This document shows, piece after piece, positions 1 to 11,640 of a stretch of 64,000 nucleotides of DNA. Origin of the DNA: Omphiscola glabra (lineage: Eukaryota > Mollusca > Gastropoda > Lymnaeidae); NCBI GenBank assembly GCA_964017045.1, contig OZ024808.1:4055666-4119665 (forward strand), written 5' to 3'. Each line of letters begins with the position of its first letter. Position 1 is the first letter of the stretch. A program made the translations under genes and the position numbers. The notes below the pieces were generated by a model, which made no database searches, was not told the DNA's origin, and was given only the letters and a program-made list of their open reading frames with translations.

Positions 1-437
1 AAATCTCTTCATACCCTGTTAGACCAGACAATAACTTCTATCAATGACATGGTGTCAAATCTCTTCATACCCTGTTAGACCAGACAATAATCAAAGGCTT
101 AGGACAATAACTTCTATCAATGACATGGTGTCAAATCTCTTCATACCCTGTTAGACCAGACAATAACTTCTATCAATGACATGGTGTCAAATCTCTTCAT
201 ACCCTGTTAGACCAGACAATAATCAAAGGCTTAGGACAATAACTTCTATCAATGACATGGTGTCAAATCTCTTCATACCCTGTTAGACCAGACAATAACT
301 TCTATCAATGACATGGTGTCAAATCTCTTCATACCCTGTTAGACTAGACAATAACTTCTATCAATGACATGGTGTCAAATCTCTTCATACCCTGTTAGAC
401 CAGACAATAATCAAAGGCTTAGGACAATAACTTCCAA
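1..437. repeat. 56-bp minisatellite with a longer variant unit
   Basis: About six to seven copies of a unit starting aaatctcttcataccctgtt. Basic units are about 56 bp; some copies carry an extra stretch (atcaaaggcttaggacaat), giving a higher-order alternation. It is cut by the left window edge, so its full length is unknown. No coding potential seen. Confidence 0.9.
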
Positions 438-1241
438 CAATTTCAGCTGTGCATTATTCTTATAGTGAGTCAGTGTGATTGAATGCTATGATGCACATAA
501 AATAGCTAATGTGGGACTGGGTTCATTGTTCCTGTGTGTGTGTTGTAAGAAGTGAAGAGGTGTTATAGCATGAATATAAACAGAAGAAAGTTATTTGTAC
601 AAAGTGTCATTGGTCCCATTCGATGTGACAATAATTGTCTCTCTCTCTTCCTGAAACGCGTAATTACTAAGGAGAGATTGTAACACAGCTTTGTCTTACA
701 ACTCGACACATTTACTCTAAGACTTGTAGTTTAAGTGGGCCATGAAACCATGTTTTGGGTGATGAGGACACAGATGTAGTGGCTCGTGCCGGGACACAAA
801 ACGTGTAGTAGACCTGAGAGTGGCTCACAAAGGGCCCAACAATGTGTGGGGGTGGGCGGGTTGATGATGGTGGGTGTGTGTGTGGGGGGGGGGTTAAAAA
901 GGAGAGTACCAAATGGACCTTGTTCTGTATCGTTTATATGTGTAGTAAACATTGAGAGAGACGGAGGGAGATGGAGGGAGTGAGGAGGGGGTAGTTGGTG
1001 TTAGCTGGTGTCACGTGTAACCCAGTACCCAGTTGCGTGTAGGGGTGCATGGGTTTGGACATGGATCGCTATGAGCTCGTCTAGACTAGCATTGTACTGC
1101 AGACCAGATCACATTTGCATATCAAGTTCCAGAACTGTGTGTGGAAATGAGCTGCAGACCAGACGACCATGACATGGAAAGTTCCATAACTGTGTTCCAA
1201 CTATTTGGGTACAAGAAAATAGTGCGCACCAAATGCGTTAG

Positions 1242-1282
<41 letters not shown>

Positions 1283-2160
1283 TTATTTTGAAGAATCTCA
1301 TTTAGCGCAGTAATCAGGAATTTTATTTAGTGAAAGCTTTAGCTGCATTATTTGATTGTTAAATTGTTACATAGATAATTGTTGATGTTGGGGAAATGGC
1401 AATTCGTCTTGTTCATGAATAGTTGGCGAATCGGCTTTTAAAAAATTTGACTGGAATTCATCAGATAACTAAACAATAGGAGGGAGGGGGGGGGGAGGAG
1501 GGGGGGCAACTTATAAATCTGGGGTATTTCCAAAAAGGAGCAGAGAATGGAGGAGAAAAGGACACGGGGGGGGGGGGGGGAAACTCACAATATGTTTAGT
1601 ATAAACTATTATGTGTTGTAATATGATTCAACTATAATGCTATTTGTAAGTCCGTCTAAATGATGATCATCGCCCGAATGACAGTAAACAGCAAACAGCA
1701 GCACTCTCATCGTGTTGCGATTCTCTCTGGGGTTAAACCGGCTGTTCAAATGTTAACTTTGCTTTTGTTCGTGGCTAGCCGGCTGGCAAAAAGTCTTCGG
1801 ACAGCTTATCGACCCACTTCCCGTCAACCGATCGAGCTGTAACTTGACAAATAGACTCGTTGCCGATGACAACACATTCTACAAAATTTTCAGCCCCATC
1901 CCGATCTGTTTTTCAAGGGGAACAAGAAGGAAAATTCCCGATAACTGCGCTCAATGAGATTCTTTTAAAAAATGTGTTGCAAGTGCGTTTGGTGCGTCAT
2001 ATTTTCTTTTGTTTTTCTGAAATAGTTGGTGAAATAAATATGCGCTGTAAAAGCGGGTGGGGGTGTCATTAAAATTTTAATATAGCTCAGGGGCGTGAAC
2101 AAAATGTGCGGTTTTATTTCGAAAAACTTTTTTATGGGTTGTTTAATTATAGGCTGCATA
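438..2160. other. No gene seen; low-complexity intergenic DNA
   Basis: Holds a GT-rich stretch (about 830-900), a T tract of about 30 near 1247-1276 and G-rich tracts near 1490-1580. The short open frames here are low complexity (Pro/His/Gly-rich) and match no family I recognise. Confidence 0.6.
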
Positions 2161-2175
2161 TTGTAATTCACACAT

Positions 2176-2435
2176 TTAACTATATGATTTATTCACACTT
2201 TGTAATAAACACATATAATAAAGATTGAAACACAATGAATGAGTAAGCGATTGTGCTAGATTAATCTCGTCCAAGAGGATCGTTTGACTATATGATTTAT
2301 TAACACTTTGTAATAAACACATATAATAAAGATTGAAACACAATGAATGAGTAAGCGATTGTGCTAGATTAGTCCAAGAGGATCGTTTGACTATATGATT
2401 TATTCACACTTTGTAATAAACACATATAATAAAGA
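2176..2435. repeat. About 105-bp tandem repeat, 2.5 copies
   Basis: The motif actatatgatttattcacac recurs at about 2178, 2287 and 2389, followed by aataaacacatataataaag. The last copy is truncated. AT-rich, no coding signal. Confidence 0.85.
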
Positions 2436-2616
2436 TAATCATGTCATAGTCGCTAGGTGTAAAAGATGTTTTTTTTTTGTTTTTTTTTTGTAAGCGTGTG
2501 CGACTGTGGTTTAAACGAATATGTCTCTGATCTCATGGACACGTCTGATATAGTAACTGGATCTTAGGAAAGCAAGGGGCGTCGTGGTACTCGTTTAGTG
2601 ATAACACTGTTTAGAC

Positions 2617-2763
2617 CAGTCACAGGGGTCGCCTAAAACCACCGAAAAACACACATACGTAATTGTAATGAAGAGCAACAGACATAATTTTGTGGTTGGG
2701 GGTCGCCACATTATGAGGAACTGTATTAAAGGGTCACGCCTTTAGGAAGGTTGAGAACCACTG
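2617..2763. mobile_element. SPIN-like hAT MITE, 5' end internally deleted
   Basis: The interior (caggggtcgcctaaaacc, ggttgggggtcgcc, gaggaactgtattaaagggt) and the terminus ggttgagaaccactg are the same as in the copy at 24260-24457. The left end begins CAGT and then jumps to internal sequence, so most of the left terminal inverted repeat is missing. Flanks gtttagac and atttagac form an 8-bp target duplication with one mismatch, as expected for hAT transposons. The family name rests on memory of the SPIN consensus. Confidence 0.75.
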
Positions 2764-2876
2764 ATTTAGACAAATCATCAATGTCTTCAATGTGACCAAT
2801 GCGGCGTGTGACCAAAAGATATCAAAATTCATTTGTTCCCCAATCTATCTTAATGTACTAGCGTGATCGGCCGTTT

Positions 2877-4725
2877 GTTGTCAAATCCACTACCTGTAAT
2901 CAATCTAAAACTGATGACTGTCACGATTGTTGTCAAATCCACTACCTGTAATCACTCTAAAACCGATGACTGTCACGATTGTTGTCAAATCCACTACCTG
3001 TAATCACTCTAAAACTGATGACTGTCACGATTGTTGTCAAATCCACTAGCTGTAATCACTCTTAAACTGATGACTGTCACGATTGTTGTCAAATCCACTA
3101 CCTGTAATCACTCTTAAACTGATGACTGTCCCGATTGTTGTCAAATCCACTACCTGTAATCATTCTAAAACTGATGACTGTCACGATTGTTGTCAAATTC
3201 ACTACCTGTAATCAATCAAAAACTGATGACTGTCACGATTGTTGTCAAATCCCCTACACGGTACCTGCAATCAATCTAAAACTGATGACTGTCACGATTG
3301 TTGTCAAATCCACTACACGGTACCTGCAATCAATCTAAAACTGATGACTGTCACGATTGTTGTCAAATCCACTACCTGCAATCAATCTAAAACTGATGAC
3401 TGTCACGATTGTTGTCAAATCCACTACCTGTAATCAATCTAAAACTGATGACTGTCACAATTGTTGTCAAATCCACTACCTGTAATCACTCTAAAACTGA
3501 TGACTGTCACGATTGTTGTCAAATCCACTACCTGCAATCACTCTAAAACCGATGACTGTCACGATTGTTGTCAAATCCACTACCTGCAATCACTCTAAAA
3601 CTGATGACTGTCACGATTGTTGTCAAATCCACTACCCGGTACCTGCAATCACTCTAAAACTGATGACTGTCACGATTGTTGTCAAATCAACTACCCTGTA
3701 CCTGCAATCACTCTAAAACTGATGACTGTCACGATTGTTGTCAAATCCACTACCCGGTACCTGCAATCATTCTAAAACTGATGACTGTCACGATTGTTGT
3801 CAAATCCACTGCCTGCAATCACTCTAAAACTGATGACTGTCACGATTGTTGTCAAATCCACTACCTGTAATCACTCTAAAACTGATGACTGTCACGATTG
3901 TTGTCAAATCCACTACCTGCAATCACTCTAAAACTGATGTCTGTCACGATTGTTGTCTATTCCACTGCCTGCAATCACTCTAAAACTGATGACTGTCACG
4001 ATTGTTGTCAAATCCACTACCTGTAATCACTCTAAAACTGATGACTGTCACGATTGCTGTCAAATCCACTACCTGCAATCACTCTAAAACTGATGTCTGT
4101 CACGATTGTTGTCAAATCCACTACCTGTAATCACTCTTAAAGTGATGACTGTCACGTTTGTTGTCAAATCCACTACCTGTAATCACTCTAAAACTGATGA
4201 CTGTCACGATTGTTGTCAAATCCACTACCTGTAATCACTCTTAAAGTGATGACTGTCACGTTTGTTGTCAAATCCACTACCTGCAATCACTCTAAAACTG
4301 ATGACTGTCACGATTGTTGTCAAATCCACTACCTGTAATCACTCTTAAAGTGATGACTGTCACGTTTGTTGTCAAATCCACTACCTGCAATCACTCTAAA
4401 ACTGATGTCTGTCACGATTGTTGTCAAATCCACTACCTGTAATCACTCTTAAAGTGATGACTGTCACGTTTGTTGTCAAATCCACTACCTGCAATCACTC
4501 TAAAACTGATGTCTGTCACGATTGTTGTCAAATCCACTACCTGTAATCACTCTTAAAGTGATGACTGTCACGTTTGTCGTCAAATCCACTACCTGCAATC
4601 ACTCTAAAACTGATGACTGTAACGATTGTTGTCAAATCCACTACCTGTAATCACTCTAAAACTGATGACTGTCACGTTTGTTGTCAAATCCACTACCTGC
4701 AATCACTCTAAAACTGATGACTGTC
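2877..4725. repeat. 52-bp minisatellite, about 35 copies
   Basis: The unit contains gttgtcaaatccactacctg and ctctaaaactgatgactgtc. Some copies have an 8-bp insertion (ccggtacctg versus cctg). Two variant units alternate toward the right end (taaaactgatgtctg / ttaaagtgatgactg), a small higher-order repeat. Short open frames across it are consequences of the repeat. Confidence 0.95.
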
Positions 4726-4869
4726 AGAATTTTTTTTTTCAAATTATATGGGTTACTTTTAGCCTCGGAAATTAATTGATTTTTTTAAAAAACTTTTTTT
4801 TACCCGTTTTTTTCCCCCGTGACTTAGAAAAAAAATTAATGGGAGTACATTTTGGGGGGAATTTGAAAT

Positions 4870-5222
4870 GTAAAGTGGTACTATAGATTGAAGTGTAAGG
4901 TCCCACAGATTGAAATGTAAGGTCCCACAGATTGAAGTGTAAGGTGGTCCCACAGATTGAAGAGTAGGGTGGTCCCACAGATTAAAGAGTAGGGTGGTCC
5001 CACAGATTGAAGAGTAAGGTGGTCCCACAGATTGAAGAGTAAGGTGGTCCAATAGATTGAAGTGTAAGGTGGTCCCACAGATTGAAATGTAAGGTGGTCC
5101 CACAGATTGAAGTGTAAGGTGGTCCCACAGATTGAAGTGTAAGGTGGTCCCACAGATTGAAGTGTAAGGTGGTCCCACAGATTGAAGTGTAAGGTGGTCC
5201 CATAGATTGAAGTGTAGTGTCC
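4870..5222. repeat. 25-bp minisatellite, about 14 copies
   Basis: The unit is close to ggtcccacagattgaagtgt followed by aaggt. Early copies at the left are shorter. Because 25 is not a multiple of three, all three minus-strand frames cycle through the same peptides; these frames are not genes. Confidence 0.93.
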
Positions 5223-6139
5223 CCATTCATTGATGGGAAGTTCCACGTGTGATGACCGCCGGTGTCCCCTGTGTCAAGTTCAATACAAGGGAGCCACAAA
5301 GCGTAACTAAGCCCGCTTAAACCCCCTGTTAGTTAGAACCCATTCAACTCCCCACAGTAGTTCAACCAGGACACTGTAACCAGACGGTGGAAAAGGGAAT
5401 GTCCCCCCTACTCATTGCCGTCTCGTCACCTACGCCCGGCGCCTGTGGGTGAAAATAAGCCATCTATACAGCCCACATATAATAAGGATAAGACATTTCC
5501 ACTTGCACAGTCAAAGTGTCGGCCGTGTGCTTGAATCAGACTCGACAGACGAGGGTAAACGAGGAACGGCACCCCCACTACCCCTCCACTCCCAGTCACG
5601 TATAGAAAAAATAAGGAAACACCTCACATTCTTAGCATTGACTGGAAGGGGAGGAATTCTGAGGTAAGCCTTTGTGTACGTCATCGTGTGTCAAATCTTA
5701 GGCTGTCATCTAATGATGACCAATTCAAGTATTGGATTGTTCTAATGTGTAAAATAGAACTGACCATCTCATGGTGACAAAGCAATGGGTTGTCCTAATG
5801 TCAGACATGGGACTGACCATCTCATGTTTTTTCTGGATAGTTCTTACCTTCTAGGCATTATCTGCCTTCGTAGCGAGACCACAGTATATAATTAGGAGTA
5901 GCTCTAACTGGTGTGTGGTTCAAACCGATCCTGACAAGATCATTGAAATCTTGTTTAAAGTAGATGTTTCATTCCAGCAGATCACCACAATAAGTTGTGA
6001 TGACAAGGCATCTGGACGTAGTCTGTATCACAGAAATATTCTTTTTTTTTACAATGTACAAGTTAAATATATTTATGCGGCTAACTGACCCTATTATAAG
6101 TTGTTTAGGGCACATTTAAAACAGTGTAATACTTTCTAT
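5223..6139. other. No gene seen
   Basis: Unique-looking intergenic sequence. A 72-codon frame at 5449-5667 has no recognisable domain or splice context. Nothing else supportable. Confidence 0.5.
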
Positions 6140-6400
6140 CAGTGCCGGAAAGATGTCTAACGGTGCCGGGAAATGGTTAAAATGTCTTCTAGTGCCGGGA
6201 AGTGGTTAAAATGTCTTCTAGTGCCGGGAAATGGGTAACATGTCTATGAGTGCCGAGAAATTGTTAAAATGGCTATCAGTGTCGGGAAATGGTTTTAAAA
6301 AATGTCTTCGAGCGCCGGGAAATGGTTAAAATGTCTTCTAGTGCCGAGAACTGGTTAAAATGCCTACCAGTGTCGGAAAGCGATTATAATGTCTACGGGA
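6140..6400. repeat. About 28-bp degenerate tandem repeat, about 9 copies
   Basis: Copies of agtgccgggaaatggttaaa with atgtcttct between them. Divergence between copies is higher than in neighbouring arrays, suggesting an older array. Confidence 0.85.
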
Positions 6401-6734
6401 GCGGAAAATGGTTATATATATATACGTATACCGTTACTGGGAAAGGTTTTCTTGGCGGGATATTGTTATAATCTCTACCAGTGGCATGAAAGAGATGTAA
6501 CTCATACTAAGTAGTTTTCCACTGCGAGGTAGGGAACTACAAAATTAGAATTTAATCGGTATAAATAATCTGCAGACCCCCTCCCCGATCCACAATATGA
6601 TTCATTTGGTAACTATTGCATTGGCTCTTATCTATATCTACTTCTGACATATGCGAGGTCCCGTGACAATGTCTTTAAGTCACTAAGCTCTATCCTACAC
6701 CCTACCCCAATGAGATTATCCTACACCACATCCC

Positions 6735-8013
6735 AATGTGACTCGCCCACGGTAGCCTGGTTGTCCATAAGGCCCACGGGAGCCTGGTTGTCCATAAGAC
6801 TCACGGTAGCCTGGTTGTCCATAAGGCCCACGGTAGCCTAATTGTCCATAAGGCCCACGGTAGCCTAGTTGTCCATAAGGCCCACGGTAGCCTAATTGTC
6901 CATAAGGCCCACGGTAGCCTAGTTGTCCATAAGGCCCACAGTAGCCTAGTTGTCCATAAGGCACACAGTAGCCTGGTTGTCCATAAGGCCCACGGTAGCC
7001 TGGTTGTCCATAAGGCCCACGGTAGCCTAAGTGTCCATAAGGCCCATGGTAGCCTAGTTGTCCATAAGGCCCACGGTAGCCTAATTGTCCATAAGGCCCA
7101 CGGTAGCCTAGTTGTCCATAAGGCCCACGGTAGCCTAGTTGTCCATAAGGCCCACGGTAACCTGGTTGTCCATAAGGTCCACCGTAGCCTGGTTGTCCAT
7201 AAGACCCACGGTAGGCTAATTGTCAATAAGGCCCACGGTAGCCTAATTGTCCATAAGGCCCACGGTAGCCTAGTTGTCCATAAGGCCCACAGTAGCCTAG
7301 TTGTCCATAAGGCACACAGTAGCCTGGTTGTCCATAAGGCCCACGGTAGCCTGGTTGTCCATAAGGCCCACGGTAGCCTAAGTGTCCATAAGGCCCATGG
7401 TAGCCTAGTTGTCCATAAGGCCCACGGTAGCCTAGTTGTTCATAAGGCCCACGGTAGCCTAAGTGTCCATAAGGCCCATGGTAGCCTAAGTGTCCATAAG
7501 GCCCACGGTAGGCTAATTTCCCATAAAGCCCACGGTAGCCTAATTGTCCATAAAGCCCACGGTAGCCTAATTGTCCATAAGGCCCACGGTAGCCTAATTG
7601 TCCATAAGGCCCACGGTAGCCTGGTTGTCCATAAGGCCCACGGTAGACTAGTTGTCCATAAGGCCCACGGTAGCCTAGTTGTCCATAAGGCCCACGGTAG
7701 CCTAGTTGTCCATAAGGCCCACGGTAACCTAGTTGTCCATAAGGCCCACGGTAGCCTAAGTGTCCATAAGGCCCACGGTAGCCTAGTTGTCCATAAGGCC
7801 CACGGTAGCCTAGTTGTCCATAAGGCCCACGGTAGGCTAATTGTCCATAAGGCCCACGGTAGCCTAATTGTCCATAAGGCTCACGGTAGTTTAGTTGTCC
7901 ATTAGGCCCATGGTAGCCTAGTTGTCCATAAGGCCCACGGTAGGCTAATTGTCCATAAGGCCCATGTTAGCCTAAGTGTCCATAAAGCCCACGGTAGGCT
8001 AATTGTTCATACT
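6735..8013. repeat. 27-bp minisatellite, about 47 copies
   Basis: The unit is ggcccacggtagcctagttg plus tccataa. The period is a multiple of three, so long minus-strand frames arise (GYRGPYGQL-type repeats). I regard them as artefacts: no start context, signal or unique coding sequence flanks them. Confidence 0.95.
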
Positions 8014-8164
8014 GTCCAAATACAAGTTAAGAGAAAAAAATTATTGTTCATTGATTTTTTAATAGAAAACCCCCTTAAAAACCTAGTCAACAAACTTATT
8101 ACCTAAACTTCAGTTGTTTTTTTTTCTGGCACACATTTTTTCTGGCACACATTTGTATGATTAT

Positions 8165-8225
8165 ACTTAAAAGGGGCGCCAAAGTTGAGCTTGCCCGGGG
8201 CGCAGCAACCGTGGGGCCGGTCCTG
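8165..8225. mobile_element. Possible transposon terminal fragment
   Basis: A GC-rich stretch (ggggcgccaaagttgagctt, then gccggtcctg) in AT-rich surroundings resembles the ends of small inverted-repeat elements. No partner end or target duplication found. Confidence 0.25.
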
Positions 8226-8235
8226 CCTACAACCC

Positions 8236-8530
8236 ACACCAATGAGACTATACCCAACCCAAATGAAATTCTATCCTATACTCAACCCAAATGAAACTTT
8301 ATCCTACACCCAACCCAATGAAACTCTATCCTATTCCCAACCCAATGAAACTCTACCCTATACCCAACCCAAATGAAACTCTATCCTATACCCAACCCAA
8401 TGAAACTCTATCCTACACCCAACCCAAATGGAACTCTATCCTATACCCAACCCAATGAAACTCTATCCTATACCCAACCCAATGAAACTCTATCCTATAT
8501 CCAAACCAATGAAACTCTATCCTATACCAT
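8236..8530. repeat. 27-bp minisatellite, about 11 copies
   Basis: The unit is aatgaaactctatcctatac plus ccaaccc, with 1-base length variants that shift frame between copies. Confidence 0.93.
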
Positions 8531-8786
8531 AACCCTAACGAGGGCGGCTAGAGTGTAGAAACTCCATTTTGACCACACTTAAAACTTGCCCATCATCCAA
8601 TCGATATGTAAATAAATGCTGTGACTAACGTCTTATCTACAGCTGCAAGTAAACACGCCTCTCACCAACACCACACCATCTCATCACGTTGGAAGTCTAC
8701 CATCAGCCAAATTCTACAATTCTATCAGATTAGTGTAACGGTCGGCAAATGACTCTTTGGAGATGACCCAATAGTGAATATATTAC

Positions 8787-9357
8787 TAAGACATTGCGGG
8801 CCAAGGGGTGAATCAAATAGTGAATATGTTAGGCACTGCGGGCCAAGAGGTGAATCAAATAGTGAATATGTTAGGCACTGCGGGCCAAGAGGTGAATCAA
8901 ATAGTGAATATGTTAGGCACTGCGGGCCAAGAGGTGAATCAAATAGTGAATATGTTAGGCACTGTGGGCCAAGAGGTGAATCAAATAGTGAATATGTTAG
9001 GCACTGCGGGCCAAGAGGTGAATCAAATAGTGAATATGTTAGGCACTGCGGGCCAAGAGGTGAATCAAATAGTGAATATGTTAGGCACTGCGGGCCAAGA
9101 GGTGAATCAAATAGTGAATATGTTAGGCACTGTGGGCCAAGAGGTGAATCAAATAGTGAATATGTTAGGCACTGCGGGCCAAGAGGTGAATCAAATAGTG
9201 AATATGTTAGGCACTGCGGGCCAAGAGGTGAATCAAATAGTGAATATGTTAGGCACTGCGGGCCAAGAGGTGAATCAAATAGTGAATATGTTAGGCACTG
9301 CGGGCCAAGAGGTGAATCAAATAGTGAATATGTTAGGCACTGCGGGCCAAGAGGTGA
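8787..9357. repeat. 42-bp minisatellite, about 13.5 nearly identical copies
   Basis: The unit is gcactgcgggccaagaggtg followed by aatcaaatagtgaatatgttag. Copies differ only by a C/T in gcgggcc/gtgggcc, apart from a diverged first copy, so the array is young or actively homogenised. The 14-codon period gives open frames of 200-264 codons on both strands; no independent coding evidence. Confidence 0.96.
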
Positions 9358-9458
9358 GATTTTGTGGACATTATAACAAGCTTTGTATTTATTTATTTGT
9401 AGCAAAAGTCACGAGGAGTCTTGAAACTATTATTTTCTACTTACCGTACACACTAGAC

Positions 9459-9634
9459 CAGTCGTTCTCAACCTTCCAATGGCCGCGACCCTTTAATACA
9501 GTTCATAGTGTTGTGGCGACCCCCAGCCAAAAATTATGTTCGGTTATACTTCATAACTATAGAGCATATGTGTTTTCAGTTGGTCTTTGGCGACCCCTGT
9601 GAAAGGGTCGGGACCCACAGCTTGAGAACCGCTG
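9459..9634. mobile_element. SPIN-like hAT MITE
   Basis: Starts cagtcgttctcaacc and ends cttgagaaccgctg, which form inverted terminal repeats. The interior contains the reverse complement of the element at 24260-24457. It is flanked by a perfect 8-bp duplication, cactagac (9451-9458 and 9635-9642), diagnostic of hAT-type insertion. Confidence 0.85.
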
Positions 9635-10117
9635 CACTAGACAGACATAAGTAAATGAATATCAAGTTTTGTAACTAGAGGGAGTGGGGGTCTTAAACTG
9701 GCGGAGTCGGAGCGGGGGCGGGTGTTATTGGGAATCAATTTTTTGGTATTTAGTTGAAAAGAAGAAACTACAAAAATATAACAGCGAGGTCTTTCAACCG
9801 CGTTCAACTAGCAACGTTCGAATGTAGCTAAAAATGATTCGAACATGGCTAAACTTACGCTCGAATTGCATCAAGAACCAGAAGATTTAAATCAAATAAA
9901 AGATCAAATCTTGACTCGTGGGCCGTTCGGAATGCGGTGGCGGGACACATTTTTCCCACAGGCTGCAAGTGTTCTTTTGTTTTAATGCAATTGAGATGGT
10001 AAATATCAGCCCTCAGGGGACTGCAGTGGTAAATGAAGCTAAGATAGTTGTGGAGACCTCGGTCTCCCGAGGGGAATTCACGAGCCCCGTGACGGGGAAC
10101 TAAAGAGTTACGTGAGT
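9635..10117. other. No gene seen
   Basis: Unique sequence between a hAT element and a short repeat. A 61-codon frame at 9918-10103 shows no recognisable domain. Confidence 0.5.
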
Positions 10118-10195
10118 CCGCAAGGGAAACAAATAGTTACATGAGTCCGCAAGGGAACCAAAGAGCGGCGTGACCCCGCAAAGGAACCAAAGATG
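10118..10195. repeat. About 28-bp tandem repeat, 2-3 copies
   Basis: tccgcaagggaaacaaat / tccgcaagggaaccaaag / cccgcaaaggaaccaaag, separated by about 28 bp. Confidence 0.75.
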
Positions 10196-10299
10196 TAAAA
10201 CAAAAACCTATGCCTCGAACCAGTACAGGGCTTACATTGAAGTAGGTAATAAACTGAAAGTAAGACTGGCCAGATGACTAGAAGTGAATACGAGGTTCT

Positions 10300-11105
10300 T
10301 ACAAGCATCGTCAGATGTTCTTACAAGCATCGTCAGATGTTCTTACAAGCATCATCAGATTTTCTTACAAGCATCGTCAGATGTTCTTACAAGCATCGTC
10401 AGATGTTCTTACAAGCATCATCAGATGTTCTTACAAGCATCGTCAGATGTTCTTATAAGCATCATCAGATGTTCTTACAAGCATTCATAAGATGTTCTTA
10501 CAAGCATCATCAGATGTTCTTACAAGCATCATCAGATGTTCTTACAAGCATCATCAGATTTTCTTACAAGCATCGTCAGATGTTCTTACAAGCATCGTCA
10601 GATGTTCTTACAAGCATCATCAGATGTTCTTACAAGCATCATCAGATTTTCTTACAAGCATCGTCAGATGTTCTTACAAGCATCATCAGATGTTCTTTTA
10701 CAAGCATTCATAAGATGTTCTTACAAGCATCGTTAGATGTTCTTACAAGCATCATCAGATGTTCTTACAAGCATCATCAGATGTTCTTACAAGCATTCAT
10801 AAGCTGTTCTTACAAGCTTCGTCAGATGTTCTTACAAGCATCATCAGATGTTCTTACAAGCATCATCAGTTTTTCTTACAAGCATCGTCAGATGTTCTTA
10901 CAAGCATCATCAGATGTTCTTACAAGCATCGTCAGATTTTCTTACAAGCATCGTCAGATGTTCTTACAAGCACATCAGATGTTCTTCCAAACATCATCAG
11001 ATATTTTTCCAAGCATCGTCAGATGTTCTTCCAAACATCGTCAGATGTTCTTACAAGCATCGTCAGATGTTCTTACAAGCATCATCAGATGTTCTTACAA
11101 ACAGA
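10300..11105. repeat. 22-bp minisatellite, about 36 copies
   Basis: The unit is atcatcagatgttcttacaa plus gc, with gtc/atc variants and a few insertions (cattcataag). Open frames across it are repeat artefacts. Confidence 0.95.
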
Positions 11106-11157
11106 ATTCATGTGATAAGATCATGTGTTTCTTTTGCAAGATGACGCATGCTACGTG

Positions 11158-11350
11158 ATGTGTTTATGTGACAAAATAATGTGTTTATGTGAGAAGTCGG
11201 AATAATAGTGTTTATGTGACAAGTTAGAATAATATGTTTATGTGACAAGTCAGAATAATATGTTTATGTGACAAGTGAGAATAATATGTTTATGTGACAG
11301 TCAGAATAATATGTTTATGTGACAGTCAGAATAATGTGTTTTTTGTGACA
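11158..11350. repeat. 26-bp tandem repeat upstream of the arylsulfatase
   Basis: Units of tgtttatgtgacaagtcaga plus ataata, about seven copies with deletions. It lies 150 bp upstream of the first coding exon of the arylsulfatase, so it may fall in its promoter or 5' UTR. Confidence 0.85.
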
Positions 11351-11500
11351 ATATGTTTTCATCCTACAAGATAATGTTTTATACTTCAACTTCAAGATAA
11401 TACTATTTATGCTACAAAATAATTTGTTTATGTTTCAGCCTGTATGTTATATGAAAAATTGTTCATTCACAAAATTAATTCCATTGGCAGACCCCATGAC

Positions 11501-11640
11501 ATGTGGGAGTGGCTGCTCCCCGCCCTGATGATCCTGTGCGGCTACACTCCCTGTGATGGAGCCCAGACACCAAACATTGTGGTCATCATGGCAGACGACT
11601 TGGGATACAACGACGTGGGATATCACGGCTCTGTCATCAA
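11501..11640 (+). CDS. Arylsulfatase exon 1: signal peptide and Asp-Asp metal site
   Basis: Starts ATG TGG GAG; hydrophobic run [12 protein letters not shown]. Then [16 protein letters not shown], the hallmark N-terminal sulfatase motif. Ends in phase 2 before gtaaac. An in-frame upstream open stretch begins at 11444 but adds no ATG in good context before the signal peptide. Confidence 0.9.

Noticed and set aside
6716..7226. Gly/Tyr-rich secreted-protein-like frame GYRGPYGQL
   Set aside because: Shadow of the 27-bp array; overlapping minus frames are equally open and there is no signal peptide or flanking gene structure.
8725..9602. Long repeat frames (200-264 codons) on both strands
   Set aside because: They exist only because the 42-bp period is divisible by three; no unique coding sequence, splice context or recognised domain.
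10274..11158. 294-codon repeat protein
   Set aside because: All three frames of the 22-bp array are open over long stretches, as expected from the repeat.
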